Assembly (NCBI GenBank): GCA_051883095.1
Contig: JBJETB010000019.1
Coordinates: forward strand, 15,412-79,411
Reading direction: 5' to 3'
Length of the DNA stretch: 64,000 nt
DNA from: SUG1106 sp051883095
GTDB lineage: Bacteria > Bacillota > Clostridia > Peptostreptococcales > Anaerovoracaceae
This document shows, in pieces, positions 1-8,758 of this stretch (position 1 is the stretch's first letter; the number at the start of each line of letters is the position of its first letter). A program made the translations under genes and the position numbers. Under the pieces are notes generated by a model. It was not told where the DNA came from. It saw only the letters and a program-made list of their open reading frames with translations, and searched no databases.

Positions 1-46
1 CGGGACATTGGTAATTTCACCACCGACGATGCTAGCATCAGACCCC

Positions 47-253
47 GACTCCACCTTTTTTGCGTTTTTTTCAAAAAAGGTGGAGTCTTTGCATGGAGTT
101 TGAGCTGCTTCTTCGAATGGATAAAAATGTAATCAACTAGAAATATTGAAATTTCAATGTTTGGGATTTTATTACATTTGGTCTGAAGGCAAAAAGGACA
201 TCATCTGCCACAAAAATCTCCACCAAAATCAAAAAAATTTCAATTTTGGTGGA
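47..253. repeat. TCCACC composite dyad element, copy 1
   Basis: Three dyads lie in a row in gene-free DNA. The first is a perfect 16-bp inverted repeat (arms 47-62 and 72-87, 9-base loop) starting GACTCCACC. The second is the palindrome ATTGAAATTTCAAT (145-158), itself framed by ATGTAAT (127-133) and ATTACAT (171-177). The third is an 11-bp repeat TCCACCAAAAT / ATTTTGGTGGA (219-229, 243-253). The same three parts recur in the same order at 10035-10231. No transposase is adjacent. It could be a non-autonomous repeat or a structured RNA; the function is unknown. Confidence 0.7.
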
Positions 254-260
254 AAAACGG

Positions 261-950
261 CTACAGACGAGGGAGTATAAGACCGTCAACAATTCTGTAA
301 ATGTCCGGAATACTGAATTCTCCGTTAGGTCCGTCTGCCGTGACAATTAAATTCTTTGGCTGATAAAACCCGTTCAGAAAGTATAATTCCATTTTGCGAT
401 TATTTCGCCGTCTGTATTCTTCATTTGAAAGCATGCCGTTATGTTCCCACAACAAAAGCTCTCTTTGAGAAAGCAGAATTGTAATGTCAGGGTATACAAC
501 AACCTTTTGTCCCTTTTCATCAAACAATATAAGCTTCTTTTCATAATAAAAGGGGATGCGACGCTGCCAGAGGACATCGATTATGATAGCCTCACCTTTA
601 GAGCGCACGTATATTCCGGCGCTGGTAAGGTATATCAGTTCTTCCTGCTTGTAGTGATTCTGGCTGGCATGTACTTTAGGGCCGAACTGGGTATGAGGAG
701 AAGTAAAGCTATCCGGTATGTATTTACTGATGACACGTTCCAGTAGCTGAAGCTATTTGATGAGATCTTTGTCATTACTGCCGAGATATTGTAAAGGCAC
801 GGAAGAAGAGAGACGCAGATAATGTTCCGGATTTGAATTGGAGCGGAATTTTGTAACTAATCGACCTTGTGGCATTTTTTCGAGAGCTCCATAACATAGT
901 TCGCCAGAATATTCCTGATAAAGCAACATTAAATTTTTCTTGAAATTCAC
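261..950 (-). pseudogene. Nuclease-like hypothetical protein, broken by an amber codon
   Basis: Reading the minus strand from a GTG at 950, one frame stays open to 261 except for a single TAG at 753-755. With that codon read through, the product would be about 229 residues. The N-terminal third resembles the helical lead of a clostridial family I know only as hypothetical. The C-terminal half (GEAIIIDVL, then YPDITI, then LLWEHNGML) looks like a PD-(D/E)XK-type nuclease core, with candidate acidic residues in the E, D and E/H positions. That assignment comes from motif spacing and is not certain. A translated downstream piece could start at GTG 608. Either the gene is dead, the base is an error, or the amber codon is suppressed. 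It sits between a dyad repeat and carD. Confidence 0.55.
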
Positions 951-1007
951 CCTCGAAATTTTCTGAAAAGTATGCTATAATATATACGGAAAGAGAAGGT
1001 TTTACAG

Positions 1008-1514
1008 ATGTACAAGATTGGCAGCATAGTAGTTTACGGAACAGAAGGCCTTTGTAAAATCTGCGATATAACAGAGCGGACTTTTGGCAAGGAAACATCG
1101 GAATATTATGTGCTCAGCCCGTTGTCAAACGAGGCGGAGACAGTTTTCGTTCCTAAAAATAACGAAAAAGTTTTAAAGAGAATGAGACCAATACTATCCA
1201 GGGAAAGAGCCTCAGAACTTCTGGAGGCAGCGCCTTCGGAATATGGCGAGTGGGTAGAAAATGACAGGGAGAGACAGCAGATGTACAAGCAGATTCTGCT
1301 TTGTGGTTCCAGTGAGGACCTGCTGATGATGACCAGGGCGTTGTACCTGCACCAGATAGAGCTTCTGGAACGAGGCAGAAAGCTTCACGCCGCAGACGAG
1401 AGATTCCTCAAGGAAGCGGAGAAGATGCTTTTCGAGGAACTGGCCTATGTGTTTAACATTACGGTTGCAGAAGTGCTGCCGCTGATCATAAGAAAAAAAG
1501 AAACCGGCAGGTAA
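1008..1514 (+). CDS. CarD/CdnL-family RNA polymerase-binding regulator
   Basis: 168 residues. The first 60 (MYKIGSIVVYGTEGLCKICDI...) form the CarD/TRCF-type Tudor-like RNA-polymerase interaction domain. The rest is an alpha-helical, charged domain ending in basic residues, as in CdnL proteins that stabilise open promoter complexes. The ATG follows a purine-rich GAGAAGG site, and a TATAAT-like box lies about 30 bases upstream of that. It is monocistronic, closed by an immediate hairpin terminator that overlaps the last codons. The family is about 160 residues, so it is full length. The regulon cannot be inferred from the sequence. Confidence 0.85.
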   Translation: MYKIGSIVVYGTEGLCKICDITERTFGKETSEYYVLSPLSNEAETVFVPKNNEKVLKRMRPILSRERASELLEAAPSEYGEWVENDRERQQMYKQILLCGSSEDLLMMTRALYLHQIELLERGRKLHAADERFLKEAEKMLFEELAYVFNITVAEVLPLIIRKKETGR

Positions 1515-1526
1515 GCCGGTTTTTTG
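1502..1526 (+). terminator. Rho-independent terminator of the CarD gene
   Basis: AACCGGC (1502-1508) and GCCGGTT (1515-1521) form a 7-bp stem followed by a run of T. The stop codon lies in the loop. Confidence 0.85.
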
Positions 1527-1562
1527 TGTGGGGAAATCCTGCATTTAACAGAAGCTGGGTTT

Positions 1563-2390
1563 TTATCGCCGCATAATCCGCCCCGCCGCACTGAAGCCTC
1601 CGAAGACCAGAAGGTCAACCACCACGATGGTGGCACCAACAGGGGACGAAAGGACGATGGAAATCAAAATACCAGTAGCCGAACTAACTACTGCAACAGC
1701 GGCTGAGCACAGGACAACCTGCCTGAAGGTGTGGAATACACGCATAGCTGACAGAGCAGGAAAGATCATCAGGGCAGATGTCAGCAGAGCGCCTACCAGA
1801 TTCATGGCCAGGACTATAATAACCGCTGTAATAACTGCAATCAGAAGGTTATAGGCGGCCGCATTTACTCCGGTGGCACGGGCAAAGTTTTCGTCGAAGG
1901 TTACGGCGAAAATCTTGTTGTAAAAGAGCACATAGGTGAGTATAGCCAAAGCCGACATGATTACACATACCCAGACATCGCTTTTAGTAAGAGTCAGGAT
2001 AGAGGTGGAGCCGAACAGCGTGCTGCACACGTCGCCTGACACGTTAGCCGAGGCCGAGAACATATTAAGCAGCAGGTATCCAAATGCCATTGCACCCACC
2101 GAAAGCATTGCCAGAGCGGCATCTCCTTTTATGCGGGCGTTTGCACCTGTTTTTAGAAGAAGCACTGCACAGAGCACCGTAACAGGCAGCACTACTATAA
2201 GCTCGGTTTTTACCGAAAGTACGGCGGCGATAGCCATAGCACCAAATGCCACGTGTGACAGACCGTCTCCTATGAAGGAGTAGCGCTTCAGTACCAGAGT
2301 CACACCAAGCAGGGAAGAGCAAAGGGCTGTAAGCACCCCTGCTATAAAGGCATAGCGGACGAAAGAGTATGAAAGATATTCTGCTATCAT
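1563..2390 (-). CDS. znuB: Zinc ABC transporter permease ZnuB-like
   Basis: 275 residues of almost continuous hydrophobic segments (about eight membrane helices) with the ABC-3 metal-permease pattern, including GDGLSHVAFGAMAI near residue 40 and ATGVNAAAYNLL around residue 170. It should form the membrane channel for Zn(II), or possibly Mn(II), delivered by the lipoprotein encoded upstream. It overlaps the ATPase gene by four bases and ends the zur-znuACB operon. Substrate is inferred from the His-rich binding protein and the Fur-family regulator next to it, not from the permease itself. Confidence 0.85.
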   Translation of the reverse strand: MIAEYLSYSFVRYAFIAGVLTALCSSLLGVTLVLKRYSFIGDGLSHVAFGAMAIAAVLSVKTELIVVLPVTVLCAVLLLKTGANARIKGDAALAMLSVGAMAFGYLLLNMFSASANVSGDVCSTLFGSTSILTLTKSDVWVCVIMSALAILTYVLFYNKIFAVTFDENFARATGVNAAAYNLLIAVITAVIIVLAMNLVGALLTSALMIFPALSAMRVFHTFRQVVLCSAAVAVVSSATGILISIVLSSPVGATIVVVDLLVFGGFSAAGRIMRR

Positions 2391-3160
2391 TTGAAGTACC
2401 TCCTGTTCTTTCCGGCCGCAGCCCGTGAGCAGAGGGGCTCGTCCATAAACTTTGCCAGACCCTCCTGATGTTTGAAGGACATCTTCACAGGGCTTTTTAC
2501 GTATTCCTCCTTGGTGCCGAAAAACTGCATTTCACTTCCAAGGTGAAGAATGTGGCTGGCGTACTTGACTGACGCCTCTATGTCGTGGGAAACCATGATT
2601 ATCGTAATTTTTTCCTTTTGGTTAAGGTCGCTTAAGATGCTGTACATTTCCGCTGAAGCGGCCGGGTCAAGACCTGTTACGGGCTCATCCAGAAGGAGCA
2701 TCTTTCCTGCTGCACACAAGGCACGCGCCAGAAGGACTCGCTGCTGCTGCCCTCCTGAAAGGTCGCGATAGCAGCGGTTTTTCATATGATCGATGCCCAG
2801 TCTTTCCATAGAGGAGAGAGCGGCCTTCTTCTGCGCCGCTGAGTAAAACGGCCTGAGGCCGGAAGCAGCCAGACATCCGGAGAGGACGATTTCCCCCACA
2901 GAAGCGGGAAAATCTTTCTGCATCAGTGTCTGCTGGGGCAGGTAGCCTATCTGGTTCATGCTGAAGCCGTCACCGCATATAATTTCGCCGCTGACAGGAC
3001 GTACGAGACCGGCCAGAGTCTTTACCAGAGTGGACTTGCCGGAGCCGTTTTCTCCTACGATGCACAGATAGTCGCCGCGATTTATCTCAAAATTTATATC
3101 CTGCGCCACAGCCACACCGTCGTAGCCGGGACAGAGATTCTTTACTGTCAGTTGTGCCAT
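2387..3160 (-). CDS. znuC: Zinc ABC transporter ATPase ZnuC-like
   Basis: 257 residues. Walker A is GENGSGKST near residue 37, the signature is LSGGQQQRVLLARAL near 135, and Walker B is MLLLDEPVTGLD, followed by the H-loop in MVSHD. It powers metal import through the permease encoded immediately downstream. It lies 15 bases after the binding-protein gene in an operon that begins with a Fur-family regulator. Length and motifs are typical of ZnuC/MntB-type ATPases. Confidence 0.88.
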   Translation of the reverse strand: MAQLTVKNLCPGYDGVAVAQDINFEINRGDYLCIVGENGSGKSTLVKTLAGLVRPVSGEIICGDGFSMNQIGYLPQQTLMQKDFPASVGEIVLSGCLAASGLRPFYSAAQKKAALSSMERLGIDHMKNRCYRDLSGGQQQRVLLARALCAAGKMLLLDEPVTGLDPAASAEMYSILSDLNQKEKITIIMVSHDIEASVKYASHILHLGSEMQFFGTKEEYVKSPVKMSFKHQEGLAKFMDEPLCSRAAAGKNRRYFK

Positions 3161-3175
3161 TTGGTTTTACCTTTC

Positions 3176-4201
3176 TTATTTGTTTATATCTGTTTCGATG
3201 CCGAAAGCCGTTTCAAGGGCCGTCAGGTTTTCTGCCATCACCGAAAGATATGAGCAGCCTGCATCAACATCATCAGCAGTGACCGACTGCATATCGTCAA
3301 GCCTGAGGACAGGCAGTTCTTTTAATGAGGAATTTTTTATGACGGTCTGAGCCAGAGCAGTATCGGATTTTTTGAGAACCAGGATGCCGCCGGGACTGTG
3401 TATGTCGATGGCATCGGACAGGTCAAGTATGGTGGCAAAGCTTGCCTCTGTTTCGGCAGAGCAGCCGGGGAAAGCAGCCATATGGGACAGTTGATAATCC
3501 TCTGTCAGGTAGATGAAAGGAAAACGGTCAGCCACCAGGATGAAAGCCTCTCCTTTCTCCCTTGCAACTGCGGTGACCTTTTCATACTCACCGTCCAGAG
3601 CGTTTATTTTTTCTATATAGTTTCTCGAATTTTTTTCGTAGTAAGCGCTGTTTACAGGGTCAAGGGCACATATAGCCTCAGTAATTTTTTCTATAAACAC
3701 AGGTGCCGCTTTAAGGGAAAGCCACATGTGCTCGTCGTATTCTTCGTAATGATCGTGTTCGTCTTCGCCTTCATCGTGATGATGTTCGTGCTCGTGGTCA
3801 TGAACACCGGCAGTTCCCTTATATTTTTCGCTGAGCTCAGAATCATGGGCCAGAATCTCCATAAGTGAAAGGATGCTTTCCGGTGATTTATCCGATGACT
3901 CTGCTGCCTCATCTATCCAGAATTCCGATTCTCCGCCTGCATATACAAGCAGGCTGCAGTCTGATATTTTAACCATGTCCTTAACGGAAGGCTGATAGCT
4001 GTGCATATCCTGTCCGCTTTCGTTGAGTCTTTCAAGACTGATACCGGAAGGGTTGTCCCCTAGTATTTCTCTGACCCAGTCGTACTCAGCAAAATCAGCG
4101 GTAAGGATGGTCACGCCTTCAGTTCCGTTATCTGCAGGCGAGCAGCTGCAAAAAATAAGGGCAGCTGCTGCCATAAGGACTACAAGCTTTTTTATTTTCA
4201 T
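3176..4201 (-). CDS. znuA: Zinc-binding lipoprotein ZnuA-like
   Basis: 341 residues. The N-terminus is a lipoprotein signal (hydrophobic run ending FCSC; the Cys is the likely lipidation site). The cluster A-I solute-binding fold follows, with metal-ligand candidates in DMHSYQPS (about residue 66) and DEHMWLS after an acidic His-rich loop of about 25 residues (HDHEHEHHHDEGE...). Such loops are typical of Zn(II) binders and argue against manganese. The ATG overlaps the stop of the preceding Fur-family gene (ATGA). It captures zinc outside the membrane and passes it to ZnuB. Confidence 0.88.
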   Translation of the reverse strand: MKIKKLVVLMAAAALIFCSCSPADNGTEGVTILTADFAEYDWVREILGDNPSGISLERLNESGQDMHSYQPSVKDMVKISDCSLLVYAGGESEFWIDEAAESSDKSPESILSLMEILAHDSELSEKYKGTAGVHDHEHEHHHDEGEDEHDHYEEYDEHMWLSLKAAPVFIEKITEAICALDPVNSAYYEKNSRNYIEKINALDGEYEKVTAVAREKGEAFILVADRFPFIYLTEDYQLSHMAAFPGCSAETEASFATILDLSDAIDIHSPGGILVLKKSDTALAQTVIKNSSLKELPVLRLDDMQSVTADDVDAGCSYLSVMAENLTALETAFGIETDINK

Positions 4202-4641
4202 ACGGTAAGGTTTCCTTTCCGGCCGTTGTCAGCATTTTCGGTGCAGCTTCTGCAAAGCCCGAAAAGGGTGGTGCGGCCCACATCCAGCCTGAATCCGCTG
4301 GCATCGAGGAGATTGCCTGAAATGGCTTTTGAGGCCTCATCGCTCATATGCAGCAGTCTGCCGCAGCCGGTGCATTTAAGATGTATATGGAAGTGGCAGC
4401 TTTCTCCGCCCATTATCTGATAGGTGGCCTTGGTGCCTCGTCCGGCAGAAAAGCATTTTACAAGGTTTTCTTCGGCAAGTCCCGGCATAAGTCTGTAGAT
4501 GGTGCTTTTGCCCGGCGGGTTGGTAAATTCCGGGTCCGCTTTCATTCCGTCGGCGATATCGTCGATGGTGTAGGCATGTTCCGGGTGCTTTTTAAGGAAA
4601 TCCATCAGTTCTTTTTTCTGCTGTGTATTGTAAGTTGCCAC
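4198..4641 (-). CDS. zur: Fur-family repressor, probably Zur
   Basis: 147 residues from a GTG at 4641, chosen because GGAGG stands seven bases upstream. A longer in-frame start at 4692 would put the reading frame across the operator. The protein has an N-terminal winged helix (STIYRLMPGLAEENLV), a HFHIHLKC metal site and two structural CxxC pairs (CTGCG, CRSC). It is the first gene of the znuACB operon and sits directly behind a Fur-type palindrome, so autoregulation by zinc is expected. Fur or PerR specificity is less likely given the downstream genes. Confidence 0.85.
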   Translation of the reverse strand: MATYNTQQKKELMDFLKKHPEHAYTIDDIADGMKADPEFTNPPGKSTIYRLMPGLAEENLVKCFSAGRGTKATYQIMGGESCHFHIHLKCTGCGRLLHMSDEASKAISGNLLDASGFRLDVGRTTLFGLCRSCTENADNGRKGNLTV

Positions 4642-4660
4642 GATTTTCCTCCGCAAAACA

Positions 4661-4695
4661 AAATTGAGAATGATTTTAAGAACCATTCTCAATTT
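4661..4695 (-). promoter_or_regulatory. Zur/Fur operator
   Basis: A perfect 12-bp inverted repeat, AAATTGAGAATG (4661-4672) and CATTCTCAATTT (4684-4695), separated by 11 bases. It lies about 20 bases upstream of the zur start. The GAGAATGATTTT-type core matches the general Fur-family box. It is the likely autoregulatory site of the zinc operon. Confidence 0.8.
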
Positions 4696-4719
4696 ATTAT
4701 ATACCTTCTGGCGTAAAAG

Positions 4720-5574
4720 TCAACATAAATCCTCGGGACCGCTGATTATATAGCGGCAGACTCGTATATACTGATTGCTGTCGGCGCATTCTGCCCATTT
4801 GATGAGAGTAATTCTGCCGTCCTCCATTTCTATGCATGTGATGGTGTTAGGATGAACGCAGGAACCTGTGTTGGAATAGATCCATTCTCCCTTGGAGCAT
4901 GAAATTACAGGTCTGTGGGTGTGACCGGCTATAAGGTGAGTGCTTCTGGACAGGGCCCAGTCTGACATGCGTTTTTCGATTACCTTGCCCTTGTTGTAAT
5001 TCCTCGCAGCGCTGGTAGGGTCTTTGATGCCGGCCAGTTCAAGGGGTCTCCAGATGTATCTTACAAGCCAGCGTGCCAGTTTCCAGAGCTGATTGTTGAG
5101 AATATCGGCCTGATGACCGTGCATAAGGCAGCAGTTTGAGGCAATGGAAGAGTCTCCGGGACACTCTATGATGAGAGATTCAGAGGCCGGAGGCAGAGAG
5201 TGTGACCTGAATCCAGGGCGGCTCTTGACCCTGTCGTGATTTCCCCAGAGTATGAAAAGACGATCTTTTTGTCTGAACTTGTCAAGTAGATTGAAAATAT
5301 CGGAATGTATTTCTTCGATGTCGGACATTTTTCTGTTTTCCCAAAGTTCGTCGCCGTCGCCCAGCTCAACATATGTGAAGTCGCGCTCATAGTAATATCC
5401 CAGAGCGGCCTCGTAGATGGTCTTGTTATTGAGAAAGCTGTCGCTCCAGGTGCCGTTTCCGCGGTGACAGTCACTGAACAGTACCAGACGTGGGTGGTCT
5501 GCCGTGCTTATTACAACAGCGGAGCGGAGAGCTTTGTCCATCTGTCTGAAGTAGAAGCTGTCGGAAAGCTTCAT
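4720..5574 (-). CDS. Calcineurin-like metallophosphoesterase
   Basis: 284 residues with the five metallophosphoesterase motifs in order: FSDCHRG (about residue 33), ELGDGDELWE (about 72), WGNHDR (about 110), LMHGHQAD (about 150) and AGHTHRP (about 218). These bind a two-metal centre. No signal peptide is visible, so it is probably cytosolic. It lies 41 bases downstream of the flavoprotein gene and may be the last gene of the minus-strand run from the GntR regulator. The substrate is unknown; LpxH/YbbF-like pyrophosphatases and nucleases share the fold. Confidence 0.8.
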   Translation of the reverse strand: MKLSDSFYFRQMDKALRSAVVISTADHPRLVLFSDCHRGNGTWSDSFLNNKTIYEAALGYYYERDFTYVELGDGDELWENRKMSDIEEIHSDIFNLLDKFRQKDRLFILWGNHDRVKSRPGFRSHSLPPASESLIIECPGDSSIASNCCLMHGHQADILNNQLWKLARWLVRYIWRPLELAGIKDPTSAARNYNKGKVIEKRMSDWALSRSTHLIAGHTHRPVISCSKGEWIYSNTGSCVHPNTITCIEMEDGRITLIKWAECADSNQYIRVCRYIISGPEDLC

Positions 5575-5615
5575 AAAAAAACACCTCCCGTATCAGCTTA
5601 TGCCGACGGAAGGTA

Positions 5616-6854
5616 TTATGTGTCATGTCTGCCGTAAATGGAGTCCAGTGCAGTTCTTGCTGATGAGTAGGTAAACTGAAGATTGTAACCTCCCGTATCG
5701 CCGTCTATATCCAGGACTTCTCCGATAAAGTAAAGCCCCTTGTGAGATTTGCTTTCCATAGTGGAAAGATTCACGTCATCGAGTGAGACTCCGCCCTTGG
5801 TTGCCATGGCCTCACGGAAGCTTCCGGTGCCGCTGACTGAGAATTCCGCTGCTGCAAATGCATCGGACACGGCTTTAATATCTGTGCCTGTAAGTGAGGA
5901 AAGCTTTTTGTCGCTGAGGCCCAGAGGCTCCAGCACCTTAACGGTAAATCGTTTAGGCAGGTCATACTCTTCAGAAAGGAAAGCCGCCAGCGTCCTGATG
6001 TTTCCGCTAAAAACCTCTTTGATACGGGAGGCAATTTCCCGGGCCGTATGTGAGCCTGTAAAGTTTATTTCTATCCGGTCGCCTGTGCTTATATACCTGC
6101 AGCTGTCCAGCATCAGAGGGCCGGAAAAGCTTTTGTGTGTCAGAAGCAGGTCTCCTGAAGTTTCATGAACCTTGTTACCGGCACCTTCATATATTTTCAG
6201 GCCTGCGTTTTTAAAGCTTATCCCTGAAAGTTCGCTGAAAGGATAGTTCTGCACATATACCGGAGCGAGGGCAGGGCGAAGCTTTTCCGTGGTGACTCCA
6301 AGATCCCGTTCCAGAATCCGGAGCATACTTCCGTCGGATCCGGTGGTGGGATATGACGCACCGCCTGCTGCGATGACAAGGTTTGTGCATTCAAAGGTTG
6401 TGCCGGACTCTGTCCTGACTCCAAAGCCGTTCGGAAGGACTCTGACAGCAGTTACAGGAGAGGATTTCATGATGGCTACCTGGTTATCTGCTGCTGTGCG
6501 AAGGAGAGCCCTGAGTATATCTCTGCCGTCCATGGAAGCAGGAAAGATTTTGCCGTCATCTCTTTCGGAGCATGGCACTCCCAGGCTTTCCATAAACCTT
6601 ACATACTCAAGATTGTTGTGCCTGTAAAGGCAGGTTCGGATGCGACTGCCGTTTTTGCCGTAGCATAACAAAAACTCCTTGATGGAGCCGGAGTGGGTGA
6701 GATTGCAGTGCCCTGAGCCTGCCATAAGAAGCTTGGTGCCGATTTTATCGGTCTTTTCCAGTATTAAGATGTCTCCGCCGGCAGAGGCAGGAGCCGCGGC
6801 CCCGAAAAAGAGACCTGCGGCGCCTGCGCCGACAACGATAGTTTTTTTATACAT
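5616..6854 (-). CDS. HI0933/YhiN-family FAD-dependent oxidoreductase
   Basis: 412 residues. The N-terminal dinucleotide-binding motif is VGAGAAGLFFGAAA, followed about 20 residues on by the acidic ILEKTDKIGTKLLMAGSGHCNLTHSG stretch that is diagnostic of the HI0933/YhiN/BaiN family. A second FAD contact (AAGGASYPTTGSDG) lies near residue 165, and the C-terminal GEVLDIDGDTGGYNLQ motif is intact. The family includes BaiN, linked to bile-acid reduction, but most members have no proven substrate. It sits 20 bases after the ABC permease gene and so may be co-transcribed. Confidence 0.85.
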   Translation of the reverse strand: MYKKTIVVGAGAAGLFFGAAAPASAGGDILILEKTDKIGTKLLMAGSGHCNLTHSGSIKEFLLCYGKNGSRIRTCLYRHNNLEYVRFMESLGVPCSERDDGKIFPASMDGRDILRALLRTAADNQVAIMKSSPVTAVRVLPNGFGVRTESGTTFECTNLVIAAGGASYPTTGSDGSMLRILERDLGVTTEKLRPALAPVYVQNYPFSELSGISFKNAGLKIYEGAGNKVHETSGDLLLTHKSFSGPLMLDSCRYISTGDRIEINFTGSHTAREIASRIKEVFSGNIRTLAAFLSEEYDLPKRFTVKVLEPLGLSDKKLSSLTGTDIKAVSDAFAAAEFSVSGTGSFREAMATKGGVSLDDVNLSTMESKSHKGLYFIGEVLDIDGDTGGYNLQFTYSSARTALDSIYGRHDT

Positions 6855-6874
6855 AAATCGATTTGCCTTTTGCT

Positions 6875-8758
6875 TTATTTGACATAACCTGCATCGTTTA
6901 ATAATTCCCAGACAGCAGGATGATATTCATTTACGACGAACCATATTTCCGCCATAGTTTCTTCATTTTGACGGAAGCATATTGATACACCGCAATATTT
7001 TTCAATCAGAATTCTGTCCTCTGCTGATGCATCATCGCCTGATGCATCCTCGCCTGATACGACGCGGTTGTAGATGTCAATGTAGTTACTATTATATACA
7101 TCCTGGTCGTAGGCTTCAACGATTTTTTTCAGCTCATCAGGATTGCTTACTATTATAGGCTCTCCGTTGCAATCTATAGAAGCATAAGCATTCTCGTAAA
7201 GCTTTTCGTCGATCTTGTCGGACAAGGTCAGGGCTGCTTTGTAGTCAGGGTTGGTGACTATATCGTTAATGAGCTCTGCCGCCTTGTCATCAAGAGCAAA
7301 CTGGAAGCTGCGTTTGAATTCTGAGCCGTTTTTATATTTATATACAAACTGTACAGACTCTGCCAGAACCATGTCGTCTCCTGGTGTGGCATAAGAATTG
7401 AAGTAGTAATCGAACGGGTCAGCCTGTTGGTACAGTTCATTTTCAATCACATATTTGTGAAGCTCATAAACCTTGTTTATAATGTATGGCGACGTAAGCT
7501 TTCCTATATCGGACATTCCCTGGAAAGAGCCGCCCGCAAAGGAGTCCATATCGTAGCCTGTGAACATATACTCACAGCTTACCGATTCCACCTGATCAAG
7601 CTTAGGCAGTCTCTTGGATATACCGGTGATGTCGAAAACGGTAAAGGCCGTGAATAGGGCAGCAATAACAACATATATGCCCAGGGATTTAAGATTTTTC
7701 ATGTTGAAAATCTTTACGGACCTTGCGATGACAACCTTGGTGATGAAGAAGGTTATCAGCGTTCCTATGACCATACCGATAATCAGAAAGGCCTTTGAGT
7801 CAGACTTAAAGCTCTGGAAGAAGAAACCGAATACGGTCATTCCTACGAAAACCACCAGGTAGGTAATGATTTCCTCAACAGGGCGGAAAATCATGGAGTC
7901 GCCGACCTTTTCCAGTTTAGCCAGCCTGTAAGCAGCTCCTCCTGCAGCTATGAACACCAGACCCATTACCAGATAGGTAAGTGTTGTCTTCGCAGCTACT
8001 ATGCTTTCCGAGCCCGTGGTTATCATCATAATCAGCGGGTTGAAATGGCTCATCACATCGCTCATCCAATCAGGCAGTGAAACAAATCCTTCGATATAGC
8101 ATTCGCAGTAGGTAGACACAATGAGCAGCAAAGCAGGTACTATGATAAAGAACAGTCCCGAAAGGAGCAGATGCATAGCCGAATTGCCTGTCAGGCTGCC
8201 TGCCAGAATGTACAGGCCGTAGAAAAAGGTCATCATGCCTATGGAGCTTGCCAGCCACATCATAACAGCACCAAAGGTGTAGATGTTATGTGAGTCCATT
8301 TCAGGTGAGACTGTAACAAAAAGACTGTCCATAGCGATTTCCTGGGTACTGTAAATCAGCGTCTCTCTCATGAATACCAGATAGAGCAGTGCCGTAAGCA
8401 CCACCGGTATGATGCACATGAGCCAGCCTGACACTACATGGCTGTTAAAAAGCCTGAACCTGGAGTAAGGCTGTGCGTGCAGAGCCAGTGCCTTGGCAGG
8501 CTTATGGAAAAAGCTCATCATCAGCATGGCCGCCACCAGCGGAATTCCCGCCATGTAAAGGGGATAAACAACATTGTAGTTGTTAAGAGAGTTTTCAATA
8601 TATCTTGCGATAATACTTGTATCCGAAAGATTAAGAATTATCGGAAAAATCCCCGCAAAAAAGTAGAGCAGGAATGCCAGGGCAGGCACATACCAGCAAA
8701 GTTTGAAGTTTTCCCTGATAAGGGAAGGTGATATGCTCAATATCCCTTTATTTTTCAT
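6875..8758 (-). CDS. ABC transporter permease, YtrC/YtrD-like with large C-terminal domain
   Basis: 627 residues. The first 380 carry roughly ten membrane helices in two blocks. The last 250, from the sequence ending KLDQVESV, form a soluble and probably extracytoplasmic domain. This is the architecture of permeases coupled to ytrA-type GntR operons, which respond to cell-wall-active peptides. The start overlaps the ATPase stop by 11 bases. Residues around 545-560 are an acidic low-complexity stretch (GEDASGDDASAED). No substrate can be deduced. Confidence 0.75.
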   Translation of the reverse strand: MKNKGILSISPSLIRENFKLCWYVPALAFLLYFFAGIFPIILNLSDTSIIARYIENSLNNYNVVYPLYMAGIPLVAAMLMMSFFHKPAKALALHAQPYSRFRLFNSHVVSGWLMCIIPVVLTALLYLVFMRETLIYSTQEIAMDSLFVTVSPEMDSHNIYTFGAVMMWLASSIGMMTFFYGLYILAGSLTGNSAMHLLLSGLFFIIVPALLLIVSTYCECYIEGFVSLPDWMSDVMSHFNPLIMMITTGSESIVAAKTTLTYLVMGLVFIAAGGAAYRLAKLEKVGDSMIFRPVEEIITYLVVFVGMTVFGFFFQSFKSDSKAFLIIGMVIGTLITFFITKVVIARSVKIFNMKNLKSLGIYVVIAALFTAFTVFDITGISKRLPKLDQVESVSCEYMFTGYDMDSFAGGSFQGMSDIGKLTSPYIINKVYELHKYVIENELYQQADPFDYYFNSYATPGDDMVLAESVQFVYKYKNGSEFKRSFQFALDDKAAELINDIVTNPDYKAALTLSDKIDEKLYENAYASIDCNGEPIIVSNPDELKKIVEAYDQDVYNSNYIDIYNRVVSGEDASGDDASAEDRILIEKYCGVSICFRQNEETMAEIWFVVNEYHPAVWELLNDAGYVK

